This document shows positions 24,216-32,932 of a DNA stretch of 44,921 nucleotides, in pieces. Below the pieces are notes generated by a model. The model was not told where the DNA came from. It made no database searches and saw only the letters and a program-made list of their open reading frames with translations. The number at the start of each line of letters is the position of its first letter. Position 1 is the first letter of the stretch. A program made the translations under genes and the position numbers. Source of the stretch: Terriglobia bacterium (GTDB taxonomy: Bacteria > Acidobacteriota > Terriglobia > Acidiferrales > UBA7541). The stretch spans positions 1 through 44,921 of the forward strand of contig JAIQFG010000033.1 in assembly GCA_020073375.1 (NCBI GenBank), written 5' to 3'.

Positions 24216-25679
24216 ATGAAAGACCCACAGATTCGATACACAGGAATGAGAGAAGGCGCCGCGCCGACTCCCATTAACAAGAACGACGGCGAACCGATCC
24301 AAACCGTGGAGCGCCGATTTCTGGACCATTTTGGGCTTGCCGAACAGCCCTTTGGCGTGACCCCCGATCCCCGTTTCCTGTACCTCGGCCCCAAGCATCG
24401 CCAGGCGCTCACCGCGCTGAATTACGGCACGGATTTGAATCGCGGTTTTCTGACGCTGATCGCGCCGCCGGGAATGGGCAAGACTTCCCTGCTGTTCCAG
24501 TACATGGAAGGCATGAGAAATAAGGCGAGGACCGCGTTCCTGTTCCAGACCGACGGCGATTCGCGCGACTTGATGCGCCACCTGCTGGCCGACCTCGATC
24601 TGGAGGGCGAGGGCAAGGATCTTCCGGAAATGCGGTTGATCCTGAACCAGTTTTTGACGCGGGAAATGAACGCGGGCCGGTCGCTCATCCTGGTGATCGA
24701 TGAAGCGCAGAATCTGGACGAAAAAGTCCTGGAATCGGTGCGCCTGCTTTCCAATTTCGAGACCCCGTGGATGAAGCTGATGCAGATCATCCTGGCCGGC
24801 CAGCCGCAACTGGCCGAGCGGTTGGCTAAGCCCGAGATGGCGCAACTGCGGCAGCGCGTTTCGTTTTCGATTCGCATCGAGCCCCTGACGCGCGAGGAAG
24901 TCGCCGCGTACGTAACGCACCGGTTGTGGGTGGCGGGTTACAAGGGCCCGGCGCTGTTCAGCGTGGGCGCGCAAAACCTGCTGGGGGAATACAGCCAGGG
25001 AATACCACGCAACATCAACAACATTTGCTTTTCGGCGATGTCGCTCGCGTGGGCCTTGAAGCAAAAAAACATCGATCGCGATTTGATGCGCGACGTGCTT
25101 TCGGACATGGATTATCAGGTGCCCCGGGAAGATTCCGAGCCGGAGGCCAAGCAGGTCGAAGCCGTGAAACCGGCGGCAGCAGCCACGCCGAGGGCTCGCG
25201 CCACAACAGCGGCCGCGCCCCAACCTCCAGCGGTCAACAAGCAGGAAGTGGAACAGCCCAGGGAAACTGCCGCCGTGGCACCCCGGACTGCGCAGCCACC
25301 AAAGCCTTATGCTCCCCCGCGGTATCGTTCCACGGTACTGACGGTGAAGGAACCGCCAGCAGGAGGCAAACTGGCACGCGTGGCATTTGCCGGTGTGGTG
25401 CTTGTGGCGCTGGGCTGGTTCGGAGTCCAAATTGGAATCAATAAGCAGATTGACGCGTCCTGGCGTTCCATTGTGGAATTGGTAAAAGGCAGCGGCGCGG
25501 CAGCATCATCTCCCGCGCCAACTCCTGCGGCGCCCGCGCCGGCCGACCCGGCCGCATCGCCCAGTGCGGGGGACGCCTCGCCCGATGCAAAGTCAGAATT
25601 GCCAGCCGATAGCAGGAATGCCGGGATGCAGCCATCGGGAAGCAATCAATCGATCCGCAAGGGGCATGATTCCAACTGA
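24216..25679 (+). CDS. ExeA/GspA-like AAA ATPase, XrtA-polysaccharide-locus type
   Basis: The 487-residue protein begins with the typical YLDHFGL-like ExeA entry (FLDHFGLAEQPFGVTPDPRF, residues about 35-54). Walker A is APPGMGKTS (83-91), Walker B is LILVIDEAQNL (157-167), and a sensor-1 region reads ILAGQPQL (192-199). After about residue 300 comes a Pro/Ala-rich linker, one membrane helix (387-406, ARVAFAGVVLVALGWFGVQ) and a low-complexity, presumably periplasmic, tail. ATPases of this kind sit in exosortase-linked polysaccharide loci next to a chain-length protein and a tyrosine-kinase-like ATPase, as here. It may power or regulate polymer assembly or export. The ribosome site is poor (A-rich), so the leader may control translation. 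Confidence 0.85.
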   Translation: MKDPQIRYTGMREGAAPTPINKNDGEPIQTVERRFLDHFGLAEQPFGVTPDPRFLYLGPKHRQALTALNYGTDLNRGFLTLIAPPGMGKTSLLFQYMEGMRNKARTAFLFQTDGDSRDLMRHLLADLDLEGEGKDLPEMRLILNQFLTREMNAGRSLILVIDEAQNLDEKVLESVRLLSNFETPWMKLMQIILAGQPQLAERLAKPEMAQLRQRVSFSIRIEPLTREEVAAYVTHRLWVAGYKGPALFSVGAQNLLGEYSQGIPRNINNICFSAMSLAWALKQKNIDRDLMRDVLSDMDYQVPREDSEPEAKQVEAVKPAAAATPRARATTAAAPQPPAVNKQEVEQPRETAAVAPRTAQPPKPYAPPRYRSTVLTVKEPPAGGKLARVAFAGVVLVALGWFGVQIGINKQIDASWRSIVELVKGSGAAASSPAPTPAAPAPADPAASPSAGDASPDAKSELPADSRNAGMQPSGSNQSIRKGHDSN

Positions 25680-25712
25680 AGAAGACCGTCTGAAAAAAGT
25701 TGGATCATGAAT

Positions 25713-25728
25713 TGGAACTGGAAATGCT
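25713..25728 (+). promoter_or_regulatory. Candidate sigma-54 (-24/-12) promoter before the chain-length gene
   Basis: TGGAACTGGAAATGCT matches TGGCAC-N5-TTGC at TGG, A5, C6 and TGC, with the GG-to-GC spacing of 12. It lies 80 bp before the start codon at 25808, in the 128-bp gap after the ATPase gene. XrtA-type loci elsewhere are controlled by the sigma-54 activator PrsR, which makes the match more plausible. Confidence 0.4.
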
Positions 25729-25807
25729 CGCCACTCAATGCAGTTCTGAATACCGATCTTTTTAGGGAACCAGCGCGTTTGGGGGCGGTAGCCTGCCGGG
25801 AGTTAGG

Positions 25808-27469
25808 ATGGCTTACGAACCAGAGGAACGGGTGTTTCGCAGCCTGGGGGATTACTGGGCGATCGTCGCGCGGCGGCGCTGGTGGATCTTGTTGCCCGCG
25901 TTTCTGGCCTGGGGGACGGCGTGGGGAGTCAGCTGGATGCTGCCGTCGGCCTATAAATCGGAATCGCTGATTCTGGTGGACCAGCAAAAAGTTCCTGATC
26001 AGTACGTGACGCCCAACGTCAGCACGAATCTGCAGGACCGGCTGCAGGCGATGACCGAGCAGATCTTGAGCCGCACGCGGCTGCAGTCAACGATCGACCG
26101 GTTTCATCTGTATCCGCCGCGGCGCGGCCTGGCTGGCCTGGTGAGAGCGGGCGATCCAGTTACGCAGATGCGCGGCAACATCAAAATCGATCTGGTGGAA
26201 ACGCCCGGGCATCCGGGTGAATTCACCGCGTTCAAGGTGAGCTACATGGCTGAATCCGCCGAGCTGGCGCGGGACGTGAACGCGGAAATCACGCGGCTGT
26301 TCATTGACGAAAACGTGAAGGCGCAGCGGCGGCTGTCGGAAGACACCACAAATTTTCTCCAGAACCAGCTGGCGCAGGCGCGCGCGAACATGGAGGAGCA
26401 GGAAGCCAAGGTGGCGGCGTTCGAGGCGCGGCACATGGGCGACCTGCCAAGCCAGCTGGCAACCAACGTGCAAATCCTGTCCGGCATCCAGTCGCAACTG
26501 CAGAACACGCAGCAGGCGCTGGACGCGGCGCGGCAGCAGAAACTGTATCTCGAGTCGCTGTTGCAGCAGTACCAATCCGCGCAGGCCACAAAAAGCAGCG
26601 GCGGCGAACCTTCGGCGGCGGCGCGCGTTGCGGCCCTGGACAGGCAACTGCTCGAGGATCGCGTGCGGCTGAACGACCTGGAATCGCGCTACACCGACGC
26701 GTTTCCGGACGTGGCCGCGCTAAAAGTCACGATCGCCCAAACCGAACAATTGAAGAAGCAGGCCGAGGCCGAATCGGCGGCGGGACAAAAATCGGCCAGC
26801 ACCACGGGAGCGACGGGCGCGCCCAGCCCGAACAGCCCGACCGGAATGTTTGAGCCGCCGGCGGAGCCCTCGTCCGCCGGCGGCTCGCCCGTTTCCATCA
26901 TGCAGGTGCAGAGCCAGCTGAAGGCCAACGAACTGGAAATCCAGAACGACCAGCAGCACAAGAAAGAATTGGAATCGAAAATCGCCGAGTACCAGACGCG
27001 GCTGAACCTGACGCCAACCACCGAGCAGATGCTGATCAGCATCTCGCGCGGGTACGAGGAATCCAAGGCCAATTACAATTCCCTGCAGCAAAAAGAAATG
27101 CAGTCCCAGCTGGCGACCAGCCTCGAGCACCGGCAGCAAGGCGACCAGTTCCGCATCGTCGATCCTCCGAGCCTGCCGAAAAAACCGGCGGCTCCCAATC
27201 ATTTGTGGTTCAGCCTGGGCGGCGTTCTGGCGGGCATTGCGCTGGGGGCGGGGCTGGCCTCGGTCCTGGAAGTGGTGGACGTGCGCGTGCGCGAGGAAAA
27301 AGACCTGGAAGGGATCGTCGCGGGGCGCGTGCTGGTGGGCATTCCGCGGCTGAGCACCGCGAAGGAAGAAACGCTGCGCGCGCTCGCCCGGTGGACCGAA
27401 CTGGGCGCGGCCACGGCGCTGCTGATGTTGATGGTGCTGGGAAATCTGTATTCGTTCTACAAAGGGTAA
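25808..27469 (+). CDS. Polysaccharide chain-length determinant (Wzz/GumC-like, XrtA type)
   Basis: The 553-residue inner-membrane co-polymerase has TM1 at about 22-44 and a second hydrophobic segment at about 467-490. A final hydrophobic helix lies near 528-548. The N-terminal Wzz domain has ESLILVDQQKVPDQYVTPNV, close to XrtA-locus chain-length proteins. Long coiled-coil stretches occupy about 180-280 and 360-430, broken by a Pro/Ser/Thr-rich insert near 325-365. The conserved proline-rich segment before TM2 reads PPSLPKKPAAPN. It has no Walker motif, so the ATPase is encoded separately by the next gene. GGGAG precedes the ATG. It should set polymer length together with the Wzy-like protein encoded at 31488. 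Confidence 0.9.
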   Translation: MAYEPEERVFRSLGDYWAIVARRRWWILLPAFLAWGTAWGVSWMLPSAYKSESLILVDQQKVPDQYVTPNVSTNLQDRLQAMTEQILSRTRLQSTIDRFHLYPPRRGLAGLVRAGDPVTQMRGNIKIDLVETPGHPGEFTAFKVSYMAESAELARDVNAEITRLFIDENVKAQRRLSEDTTNFLQNQLAQARANMEEQEAKVAAFEARHMGDLPSQLATNVQILSGIQSQLQNTQQALDAARQQKLYLESLLQQYQSAQATKSSGGEPSAAARVAALDRQLLEDRVRLNDLESRYTDAFPDVAALKVTIAQTEQLKKQAEAESAAGQKSASTTGATGAPSPNSPTGMFEPPAEPSSAGGSPVSIMQVQSQLKANELEIQNDQQHKKELESKIAEYQTRLNLTPTTEQMLISISRGYEESKANYNSLQQKEMQSQLATSLEHRQQGDQFRIVDPPSLPKKPAAPNHLWFSLGGVLAGIALGAGLASVLEVVDVRVREEKDLEGIVAGRVLVGIPRLSTAKEETLRALARWTELGAATALLMLMVLGNLYSFYKG

Positions 27470-27519
27470 CGGGAATCTCGTGCGCGTCATGTACAAGACG
27501 CAATGCAAGTGGAGAGCGT

Positions 27520-28554
27520 GTGAGCCGATTATTTGAGGCACTGAGCAATCTGGAATCCGATCCGTCGGCAAAGCCCACGGACCGGCACGCGGCCGGCTCC
27601 GTGCTGGTGATTCCGACCGAGGCCATTGCGGGCAAATCCGCCGCCCCGGAGAAGGCCCCGCAATCGAGGCCCGATCCGGGCCCGATGAAAGCAGATCGGC
27701 TGGCGGCCGCATTGGCGCAAACCGCGCCGCAGGACGTAACCGTGAAGGAACCGGTCGCGACGGCCCCGGCGGCGCCGAAAGCAATCCCGCAGCCCCGGCC
27801 CAATCCGGCCCCGGCCGCAGGCGAACGCCCCGTGCAGATCAGGGTTTCGCCCGAATCGCGCCTCGTGGCGCTGACCGAACCGAACAGCCTGGGGGCTGAA
27901 AAATTTCGCGCGCTGTTCACGCGTCTGGACGATATGCGCAAGCAGGGCGCGCTGCGCTCGTTTCAAGTCACCAGCAGCACGATGAACGAGGGCAAGACGC
28001 TGGTGGCCGCGAATACGGCCGTAACGCTGGCGAAATATTCCGGATCGAGGACGTTGCTGGTCGAGGGCGATCTGCACCGGCCGGGGCTGTGCTCGCTGCT
28101 GGGCCTGAACCCGTTGCCGGGCCTGGGCGAGTGGTGGTCAGGGAGCGACCCGGAACTGGGGCGGTACGTTCACCGGCTGCACGGGATGGCGGTATGGCTG
28201 CTGGCGGCGGGGGAATTTCGCGACCGCCCGTCGGACATCCTGAGTTCTTCCCGCTTTGAAAAAGCGTTTGCGCAACTGGCCCGGCAGTTTGACTGGGTGG
28301 TGGTGGATTCGACGCCCATGCTGCCGATCGTGGACGTGAACCTGTGGTCGAAATTGCTGGACGGCACGCTGCTGGTGGTGCGCGAAGGACAAACGCCGGT
28401 ACACGCTCTGAAAAAAGGCCTGCAGGCGCTGATCCGCCCCAAGCTGCTCGGCGTGGTGATGAACGAATCGGCCGCAGCCGAGCAGGGCCGCTACAGCGAG
28501 CCCTATTCGGCGGCGCGAAAACCGGCGGGAATACGATTGGGATTGAAATGGTAG
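27520..28554 (+). CDS. CpsD/Wzc-C-like cytoplasmic ATPase (BY-kinase family)
   Basis: The GTG at 27520, preceded by GGAGA, begins MSRLFEALSNLE, the usual start of these proteins, and gives 344 residues. A Pro/Ala-rich linker runs to about residue 100. Walker A is SSTMNEGKT, Walker A' is LLVEGDLHRP (usually LLVDxDxRxP) and Walker B is WVVVDSTPML. In BY-kinases this domain binds the chain-length protein and phosphorylates itself on a C-terminal Tyr cluster. Here the tail has only two Tyr (YSEPYSAARKP), so autokinase activity is doubtful. The gene follows the chain-length gene by 50 bp. The frame is open to 27205, but that part overlaps the previous gene. Confidence 0.85.
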   Translation: MSRLFEALSNLESDPSAKPTDRHAAGSVLVIPTEAIAGKSAAPEKAPQSRPDPGPMKADRLAAALAQTAPQDVTVKEPVATAPAAPKAIPQPRPNPAPAAGERPVQIRVSPESRLVALTEPNSLGAEKFRALFTRLDDMRKQGALRSFQVTSSTMNEGKTLVAANTAVTLAKYSGSRTLLVEGDLHRPGLCSLLGLNPLPGLGEWWSGSDPELGRYVHRLHGMAVWLLAAGEFRDRPSDILSSSRFEKAFAQLARQFDWVVVDSTPMLPIVDVNLWSKLLDGTLLVVREGQTPVHALKKGLQALIRPKLLGVVMNESAAAEQGRYSEPYSAARKPAGIRLGLKW

Positions 28555-28925
28555 CGCGGGCGCGTGATGCGATCGGGATCGCCAGAGGCAAAAGCCCCCG
28601 CATTTCCGGGCTCTGGATGTCGCGGCTGAAGCCGCGACCCGCAAAGATTATTAATAGTGGTTTTGCTTTTGGCCGGCGGCCAACCGCAAGCAAGAACGAA
28701 CTCGATCCGAATCGAAACTTGGGACGTCCGGATCAGACAAAAAATGGGTTCGCAGCGCTCCATGGTTGTTAGAGTTGCCAGGATTTATTGGGATTTTGTT
28801 AGAGCAATGAACCGGTAGGTTTTCCATTTTCAGAGAAAGAAGCGGCACGGCCCCCCCTTCGGCCGTCACGCCGCAAGCGGCAGCACGGCAAAAACGTAAA
28901 ACCTGAATATCCGAGAGGAACTTTC
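28555..28925. other. 371-bp intergenic region with repeat element and paired 9-mers
   Basis: No gene is seen. It contains the bipartite palindromic repeat at 28587-28638 and two direct copies of TTGTTAGAG at 28766 and 28796, exactly 30 bp apart. A GAGAGGAAC ribosome site near the end serves the TTG start of the sugar transferase. A promoter may lie here, since it splits the locus, but none is clear. Confidence 0.5.
28587..28638. repeat. Bipartite REP-like element (GGCTGAAGCC type), copy 2
   Basis: GGCAAAAGCC (28587-28596) is followed after 22 bp by GTCGCGGCTGAAGCCGCGAC (28619-28638), identical to 23377-23396. Bases just before both long palindromes (GGAT or AGAT) and after (CC) also agree. 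Confidence 0.75.
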
Positions 28926-30344
28926 TTGATCCGGCTTCTGCACGCGTATTTTCCCGTGCGCACACTATTTCTGGGAATCAGCGAGGCGCTGCTGGTGTCG
29001 CTGGCCTTCGCGGCCGCGACCGTGGCGCGGCTGGGCGCGGACGGAGCTGGCTACGCGCTGAACCAGCAGCACGGGTCGATGAAGATTTTTTTCATCTCCG
29101 TGGCATTCGTCGTGTGCATGTATTACTTCGACCTGTACGATTCGGCGATTCTGGGAAACCGCCGCGAGGCGCTGATCCGTCTGACGCAGGCGATGGGGGC
29201 GGTCTACGGCCTTCTCCTGCTGGTGTATTACGTCTATCCGCCGCTGGAACTGGGCCGGGAAATTTTTGCGATCGGCCTGGCGCTAGTCTCGCTGTCTCTT
29301 TTTTTCTGGCGCGGGCTTTTCTGGAAGATTAACCGCATTCCGGATTTCGCCGACCGCGTGGTGATCCTGGGGGACGGCCCGCTGGCCGACCTGCTCGAGC
29401 AGGAATACCAGGCGCGGCCTGAACTGGGCTTGCGCGTGGTGGGGCGCATCGCGGCGGCGTCCGGCGCGGACGCGCAGCCGGTTGCTGTACCGGGCGAGCG
29501 GCCCGGCGAAGCGGCCGGCAAGCAGGCGGTCGAGGATCTGTCGCGGGCCGTGAAATTTTTCCGCGCCAGCAGCATCGTGGTGGCCATGGGCGACCGGCGG
29601 GGCAAGCTGCCGGTCGACGCGCTGCTGGCGATGAAGTGCCGCGGCCTGCAGGTGCACGACGGTGCCGACCTGTACGAAGCGATCACCGGAAAAGTGCAGA
29701 CCGAATACGTGCGCCTGGGCTGGCTGCTGTTTTCGCCCGGCTGCCACGCGTCAAAAATTCACCTGGCATACAAGCGCGCCGCATCCGTTTTCGTCTCGAT
29801 CTCGGGCCTGATCCTGACGCTGCCGCTGCTGCCGTGGATCTACCTGGCCATCCGGCTGACTTCGCGGGGGCCGGTGCTGTACCGGCAAGAGCGCGTGGGC
29901 CGCGACGGCGTCGAATTTCATTGCTACAAATTCCGCACCATGCGCCAGGACGCCGAGGCCGATACCGGGCCGACCTGGGCGGCCGATGACGACCCGCGCA
30001 TCACGCGTGTGGGCGCGTTTCTTCGCAGCGCGCGCCTCGACGAAATCCCGCAGCTCTGGAACGTGCTGCGCGGCGATATGTGCCTGGTGGGGCCGCGTCC
30101 GGAGCGGCCGGAATTCGTGAGCGCGCTGCGCGGAGAAATTCCCTACTACGATTTGCGCCACACGGTGCGCCCGGGAATCACCGGCTGGGCGCAGGTGCGA
30201 CACAAGTACGCAAGCTCGGCGGAGGACGCGCGGGAAAAACTGCGCTACGACCTGTTCTACATCAAGAACATGTCCATGGGCCTGGATCTTCTGGTGTTCT
30301 TCCAGACCATCAGAGTGATTCTGTGGGCGCGGGGCGCGAAATGA
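28926..30344 (+). CDS. Undecaprenyl-phosphate sugar phosphotransferase (initiating transferase)
   Basis: The 472-residue polyisoprenyl-phosphate hexose-1-phosphate transferase starts the repeat unit on the lipid carrier. TTG at 28926 is used because GAGAGGAAC lies just upstream. Four to five membrane helices fill the first 140 residues, then comes a CoA-binding-like Rossmann segment ([16 protein letters not shown]). One more helix ([20 protein letters not shown]) precedes the catalytic bacterial sugar transferase domain: [51 protein letters not shown]. Architecture matches the WbaP/EpsB-like family of XrtA-associated loci. The sugar is not predictable. The next gene overlaps by ATGA. Confidence 0.93.
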   Translation: MIRLLHAYFPVRTLFLGISEALLVSLAFAAATVARLGADGAGYALNQQHGSMKIFFISVAFVVCMYYFDLYDSAILGNRREALIRLTQAMGAVYGLLLLVYYVYPPLELGREIFAIGLALVSLSLFFWRGLFWKINRIPDFADRVVILGDGPLADLLEQEYQARPELGLRVVGRIAAASGADAQPVAVPGERPGEAAGKQAVEDLSRAVKFFRASSIVVAMGDRRGKLPVDALLAMKCRGLQVHDGADLYEAITGKVQTEYVRLGWLLFSPGCHASKIHLAYKRAASVFVSISGLILTLPLLPWIYLAIRLTSRGPVLYRQERVGRDGVEFHCYKFRTMRQDAEADTGPTWAADDDPRITRVGAFLRSARLDEIPQLWNVLRGDMCLVGPRPERPEFVSALRGEIPYYDLRHTVRPGITGWAQVRHKYASSAEDAREKLRYDLFYIKNMSMGLDLLVFFQTIRVILWARGAK

Positions 30345-31447
30345 AACTCCTGTTCCTGGCTTCCGCGTCGCTTGTTTTCGTGACCTACGCCGGGTATCCG
30401 CTCGGTTTGTACGTTTGCGCGCGGCTATGGCCGCGGCCGGTTGCGCGCGCGGCGATCTTCCCAAATATTTCTATCGTGCTGGCCGCGCGTAATGAAGAAA
30501 AATATTTGCCCGAGAAATTGCGCAACCTGGCAGCGCTCGATTATCCCGCCGGCCTTCTGGAAATCATCGTGGTCTCGGACGGGTCGACCGACGGAACCGG
30601 GGAAATTCTTCGCCAGTGGCAGGGCCGCGGCATTCGCGCCGTGCTTCTCGCAAATCACAGGGGCAAGGCGATGGCCCTGAACCAGGGCGCGGCCCTCGCG
30701 CGCGGCGAACTCATCTGCTTCACCGATGCGCGGCAAAGGATCGCCACAGACGGGCTCAGAAATCTGGCCGCGAATTTTGCCGACCCTGAAGTGGGCTGCG
30801 CCAGCGGCGCGCTGGTCCTGGGAGACGAGCGATCCGGCGCGTCCGCGGACGGCGCGGGCCTTTACTGGCGCCTGGAAAAGCGGATTCGAAACTGGGAAGC
30901 GGTTTCCGGATCGACCGTGGGAGCGACGGGCGCGTTTTACGCCGTTCGAAAGGAAAATCTCGTGCCCCTGCCGCCGGGAACGATCCTGGACGATGTGTAC
31001 ATCCCCATGCACGTGGCGCGGCAGGGCAAGCGCGTGATTTTCGATCCCGCTGCCGTGGCCTGGGACGGTTTGCGGCCCACGCCGAAACAGGAATTTCGCC
31101 GCAGGGTCAGAACCCTGACGGGCAACTATCAACTGCTGCAGCTGGCGCCGTGGCTGATGACGCGTTCCAATCCGCTGCGCGCGCAATTCCTGTGTCACAA
31201 ACTGCTGCGGCTGCTGGCGCCATTCGCGCTCTTGGGCGTGCTGGTTTCGACGCTGTGGATCCGGCAAGGAATCTACGAGCTGCTGCTGGGCCTGCAATTC
31301 CTTTTGTATGCGCTGGCTGCGCTGCCCTTGCCGGGCGCGCTGTCGCGGCTCTCCAGCGGATCGCGCGCGTTTCTGCTGTTGAACACGGCGGCCGCCGTCG
31401 CATTCGTTTATTTCATCACGGGGAAGAAGGCAGCGTGGGCGCGATGA
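30341..31447 (+). CDS. Membrane glycosyltransferase family 2
   Basis: The 368-residue protein starts at an ATGA overlap. An N-terminal helix (LLFLASASLVFVTYAGY) precedes a GT-A domain with ISIVLAARNEEKYL, VVSDGSTDGT, a metal-site region FTDAR, and LDDVYIP as the acceptor-side acidic motif. R-rich RRRVRTLTG fits the position of the (Q/R)xxRW motif of processive enzymes but lacks the Trp. Three helices fill the C-terminus (about 283-362). It probably adds one sugar to the lipid-linked unit, or extends a chain. The donor sugar is unknown. Confidence 0.9.
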   Translation: MKLLFLASASLVFVTYAGYPLGLYVCARLWPRPVARAAIFPNISIVLAARNEEKYLPEKLRNLAALDYPAGLLEIIVVSDGSTDGTGEILRQWQGRGIRAVLLANHRGKAMALNQGAALARGELICFTDARQRIATDGLRNLAANFADPEVGCASGALVLGDERSGASADGAGLYWRLEKRIRNWEAVSGSTVGATGAFYAVRKENLVPLPPGTILDDVYIPMHVARQGKRVIFDPAAVAWDGLRPTPKQEFRRRVRTLTGNYQLLQLAPWLMTRSNPLRAQFLCHKLLRLLAPFALLGVLVSTLWIRQGIYELLLGLQFLLYALAALPLPGALSRLSSGSRAFLLLNTAAAVAFVYFITGKKAAWAR

Positions 31448-31487
31448 CCATTTGTTCTGGGGCCGTCAGCAATTTTGTCGGCGGGCG

Positions 31488-32846
31488 ATGAACACCATGG
31501 ACACCACAATCCAACTTGGCCAGACCGATTCCGGCGAAATGCTGCACGCGGGCGCGGAGCGGCGCGCCCCGGCGACGCCGGCTGGGCCGGCAGGATTGCC
31601 GCTGGCCGGCGCATTCGCCGCGGTGCAACTGTTCGTGCTGGTTTACTGGCTGCGTCCCGCCGAGTGGGTCCCGGGAATGTCTCATGCGCCACTGGCAAAG
31701 ATCACGGGGATCCTGGCGCTGGCCGCGCTGCTGCTGTCGGCGCGGCACATCCGGCGTGATCTTCCGCGGGAAACGATTTTGTTGGCGCTGCTTGCGGGTC
31801 AGATGCTTCTGGCAGCGGCGGCCTCGCAGGTTTGGAAGGGCGGAGCATTGCAGGCAGCGCTGGACTTCGCCAAGGTTCTGGTCATTTTCCTGGTGATGAC
31901 CGTGGCTCTGAATTCACAAAAGCGATTGCGGCAGGTCCTTTCTCTGCAGGCCGCATCGGTCGCCGCAATCGCCGGTGTCACCATCTGGAAAAGCCATCTG
32001 CTGGCGGGCCGCCTTGCAGGGGCGGTCGCGGGAGCCTTTTCCGATCCCAACGATCTGGCTCTGACCATCGTTATATCCCTGCCGCTGGCTCTGGCCCTGG
32101 CCCTGCTTGCCAGGAATATATTCTGGAAACTTTTCTGGGCCATGTCGATGGCGGTCATGATCCTGGCCGTGCTTCTGACCGGATCGCGCGGGGGATATCT
32201 GGCGTTGGCCGCGGCCGTGGCGGCCGGCCTGTGGGAATTCGCCATCCGGGGGCGCCGGGGGTACCTGCTGGCGCTGGCCGTGCTGGGGGCAGCCGCGTTC
32301 TGGCAAATTTCCGGCGGGATGATCGCGGGCCGCGTGCAGGGGATGGTGACGCCGGACGAGTCGGTGCAGCAGCGGCAGCAACTGTTCTGGCGCAGCCTGG
32401 AAGTGAGCGCCGAACATCCGGTATTCGGCGTGGGCGCGGGAAATTTCCAGCAGATTTCCGGGAACTGGCATGTGACGCACAACTCGTACACGCAGATGAG
32501 CGCCGAGGGCGGCGTGCCGGCGCTGGTCCTGTACCTGATGATTTTGGGATGCGGCTTCCGGAATCTGCGGGCGGCGAAACGGCTGGCTCGCGGGCGCGGC
32601 GAACACGTGGCGCTGGCGCGGGCGCTGCTGGCCAGCCTTGCCGCTTTTGCCGTGGGCTCGGCGTTTCTGAGCATGGCTTACGAATTTTTCCCGTATCTGC
32701 TGGTGGGTTACACCACGGCCCTGGTGAAACTCACGCAGCATGCGGCATCGCGCTCGCAAAAAGACGCGCTGCCGGAACTCTCCGCGCCGGAAACCAAGCC
32801 GCAGACCGATGCCGCCGAGCCGGAGATGCTGTGGCTGGCCAATTAG
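31488..32846 (+). CDS. O-antigen ligase / Wzy polymerase-like membrane protein
   Basis: The 452-residue protein has roughly ten hydrophobic segments and the Wzy_C region. The large periplasmic loop has RQQLFWRSLEVSAEHPVFGV followed by GAGNFQQI and THNSYTQMSAEGG, with the Arg and His typical of WaaL/Wzy enzymes. The motif LLTGSRGGYLAL before it is also typical. ATG at 31488 is preferred over TTG at 31452 because it follows a GGCGGGC stretch and needs no rare start. It should polymerise repeat units, or ligate them, at the outer face of the inner membrane, with length set by the protein at 25808. Confidence 0.88.
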   Translation: MNTMDTTIQLGQTDSGEMLHAGAERRAPATPAGPAGLPLAGAFAAVQLFVLVYWLRPAEWVPGMSHAPLAKITGILALAALLLSARHIRRDLPRETILLALLAGQMLLAAAASQVWKGGALQAALDFAKVLVIFLVMTVALNSQKRLRQVLSLQAASVAAIAGVTIWKSHLLAGRLAGAVAGAFSDPNDLALTIVISLPLALALALLARNIFWKLFWAMSMAVMILAVLLTGSRGGYLALAAAVAAGLWEFAIRGRRGYLLALAVLGAAAFWQISGGMIAGRVQGMVTPDESVQQRQQLFWRSLEVSAEHPVFGVGAGNFQQISGNWHVTHNSYTQMSAEGGVPALVLYLMILGCGFRNLRAAKRLARGRGEHVALARALLASLAAFAVGSAFLSMAYEFFPYLLVGYTTALVKLTQHAASRSQKDALPELSAPETKPQTDAAEPEMLWLAN

Positions 32847-32932
32847 ATTCCGGCCAGGAATTTTTCCAATATGCGGCCGCGGAGAAATTTATTGCTGCGG
32901 GCGCGCGCGGCCAGGGACGGAAACATTCGACA

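Noticed and set aside
31832..32932. N-terminal extension of the deacetylase-like frame
   Set aside because: This part is the shifted frame of the Wzy-like gene. The residues are Arg/Gly-rich shadow sequence.
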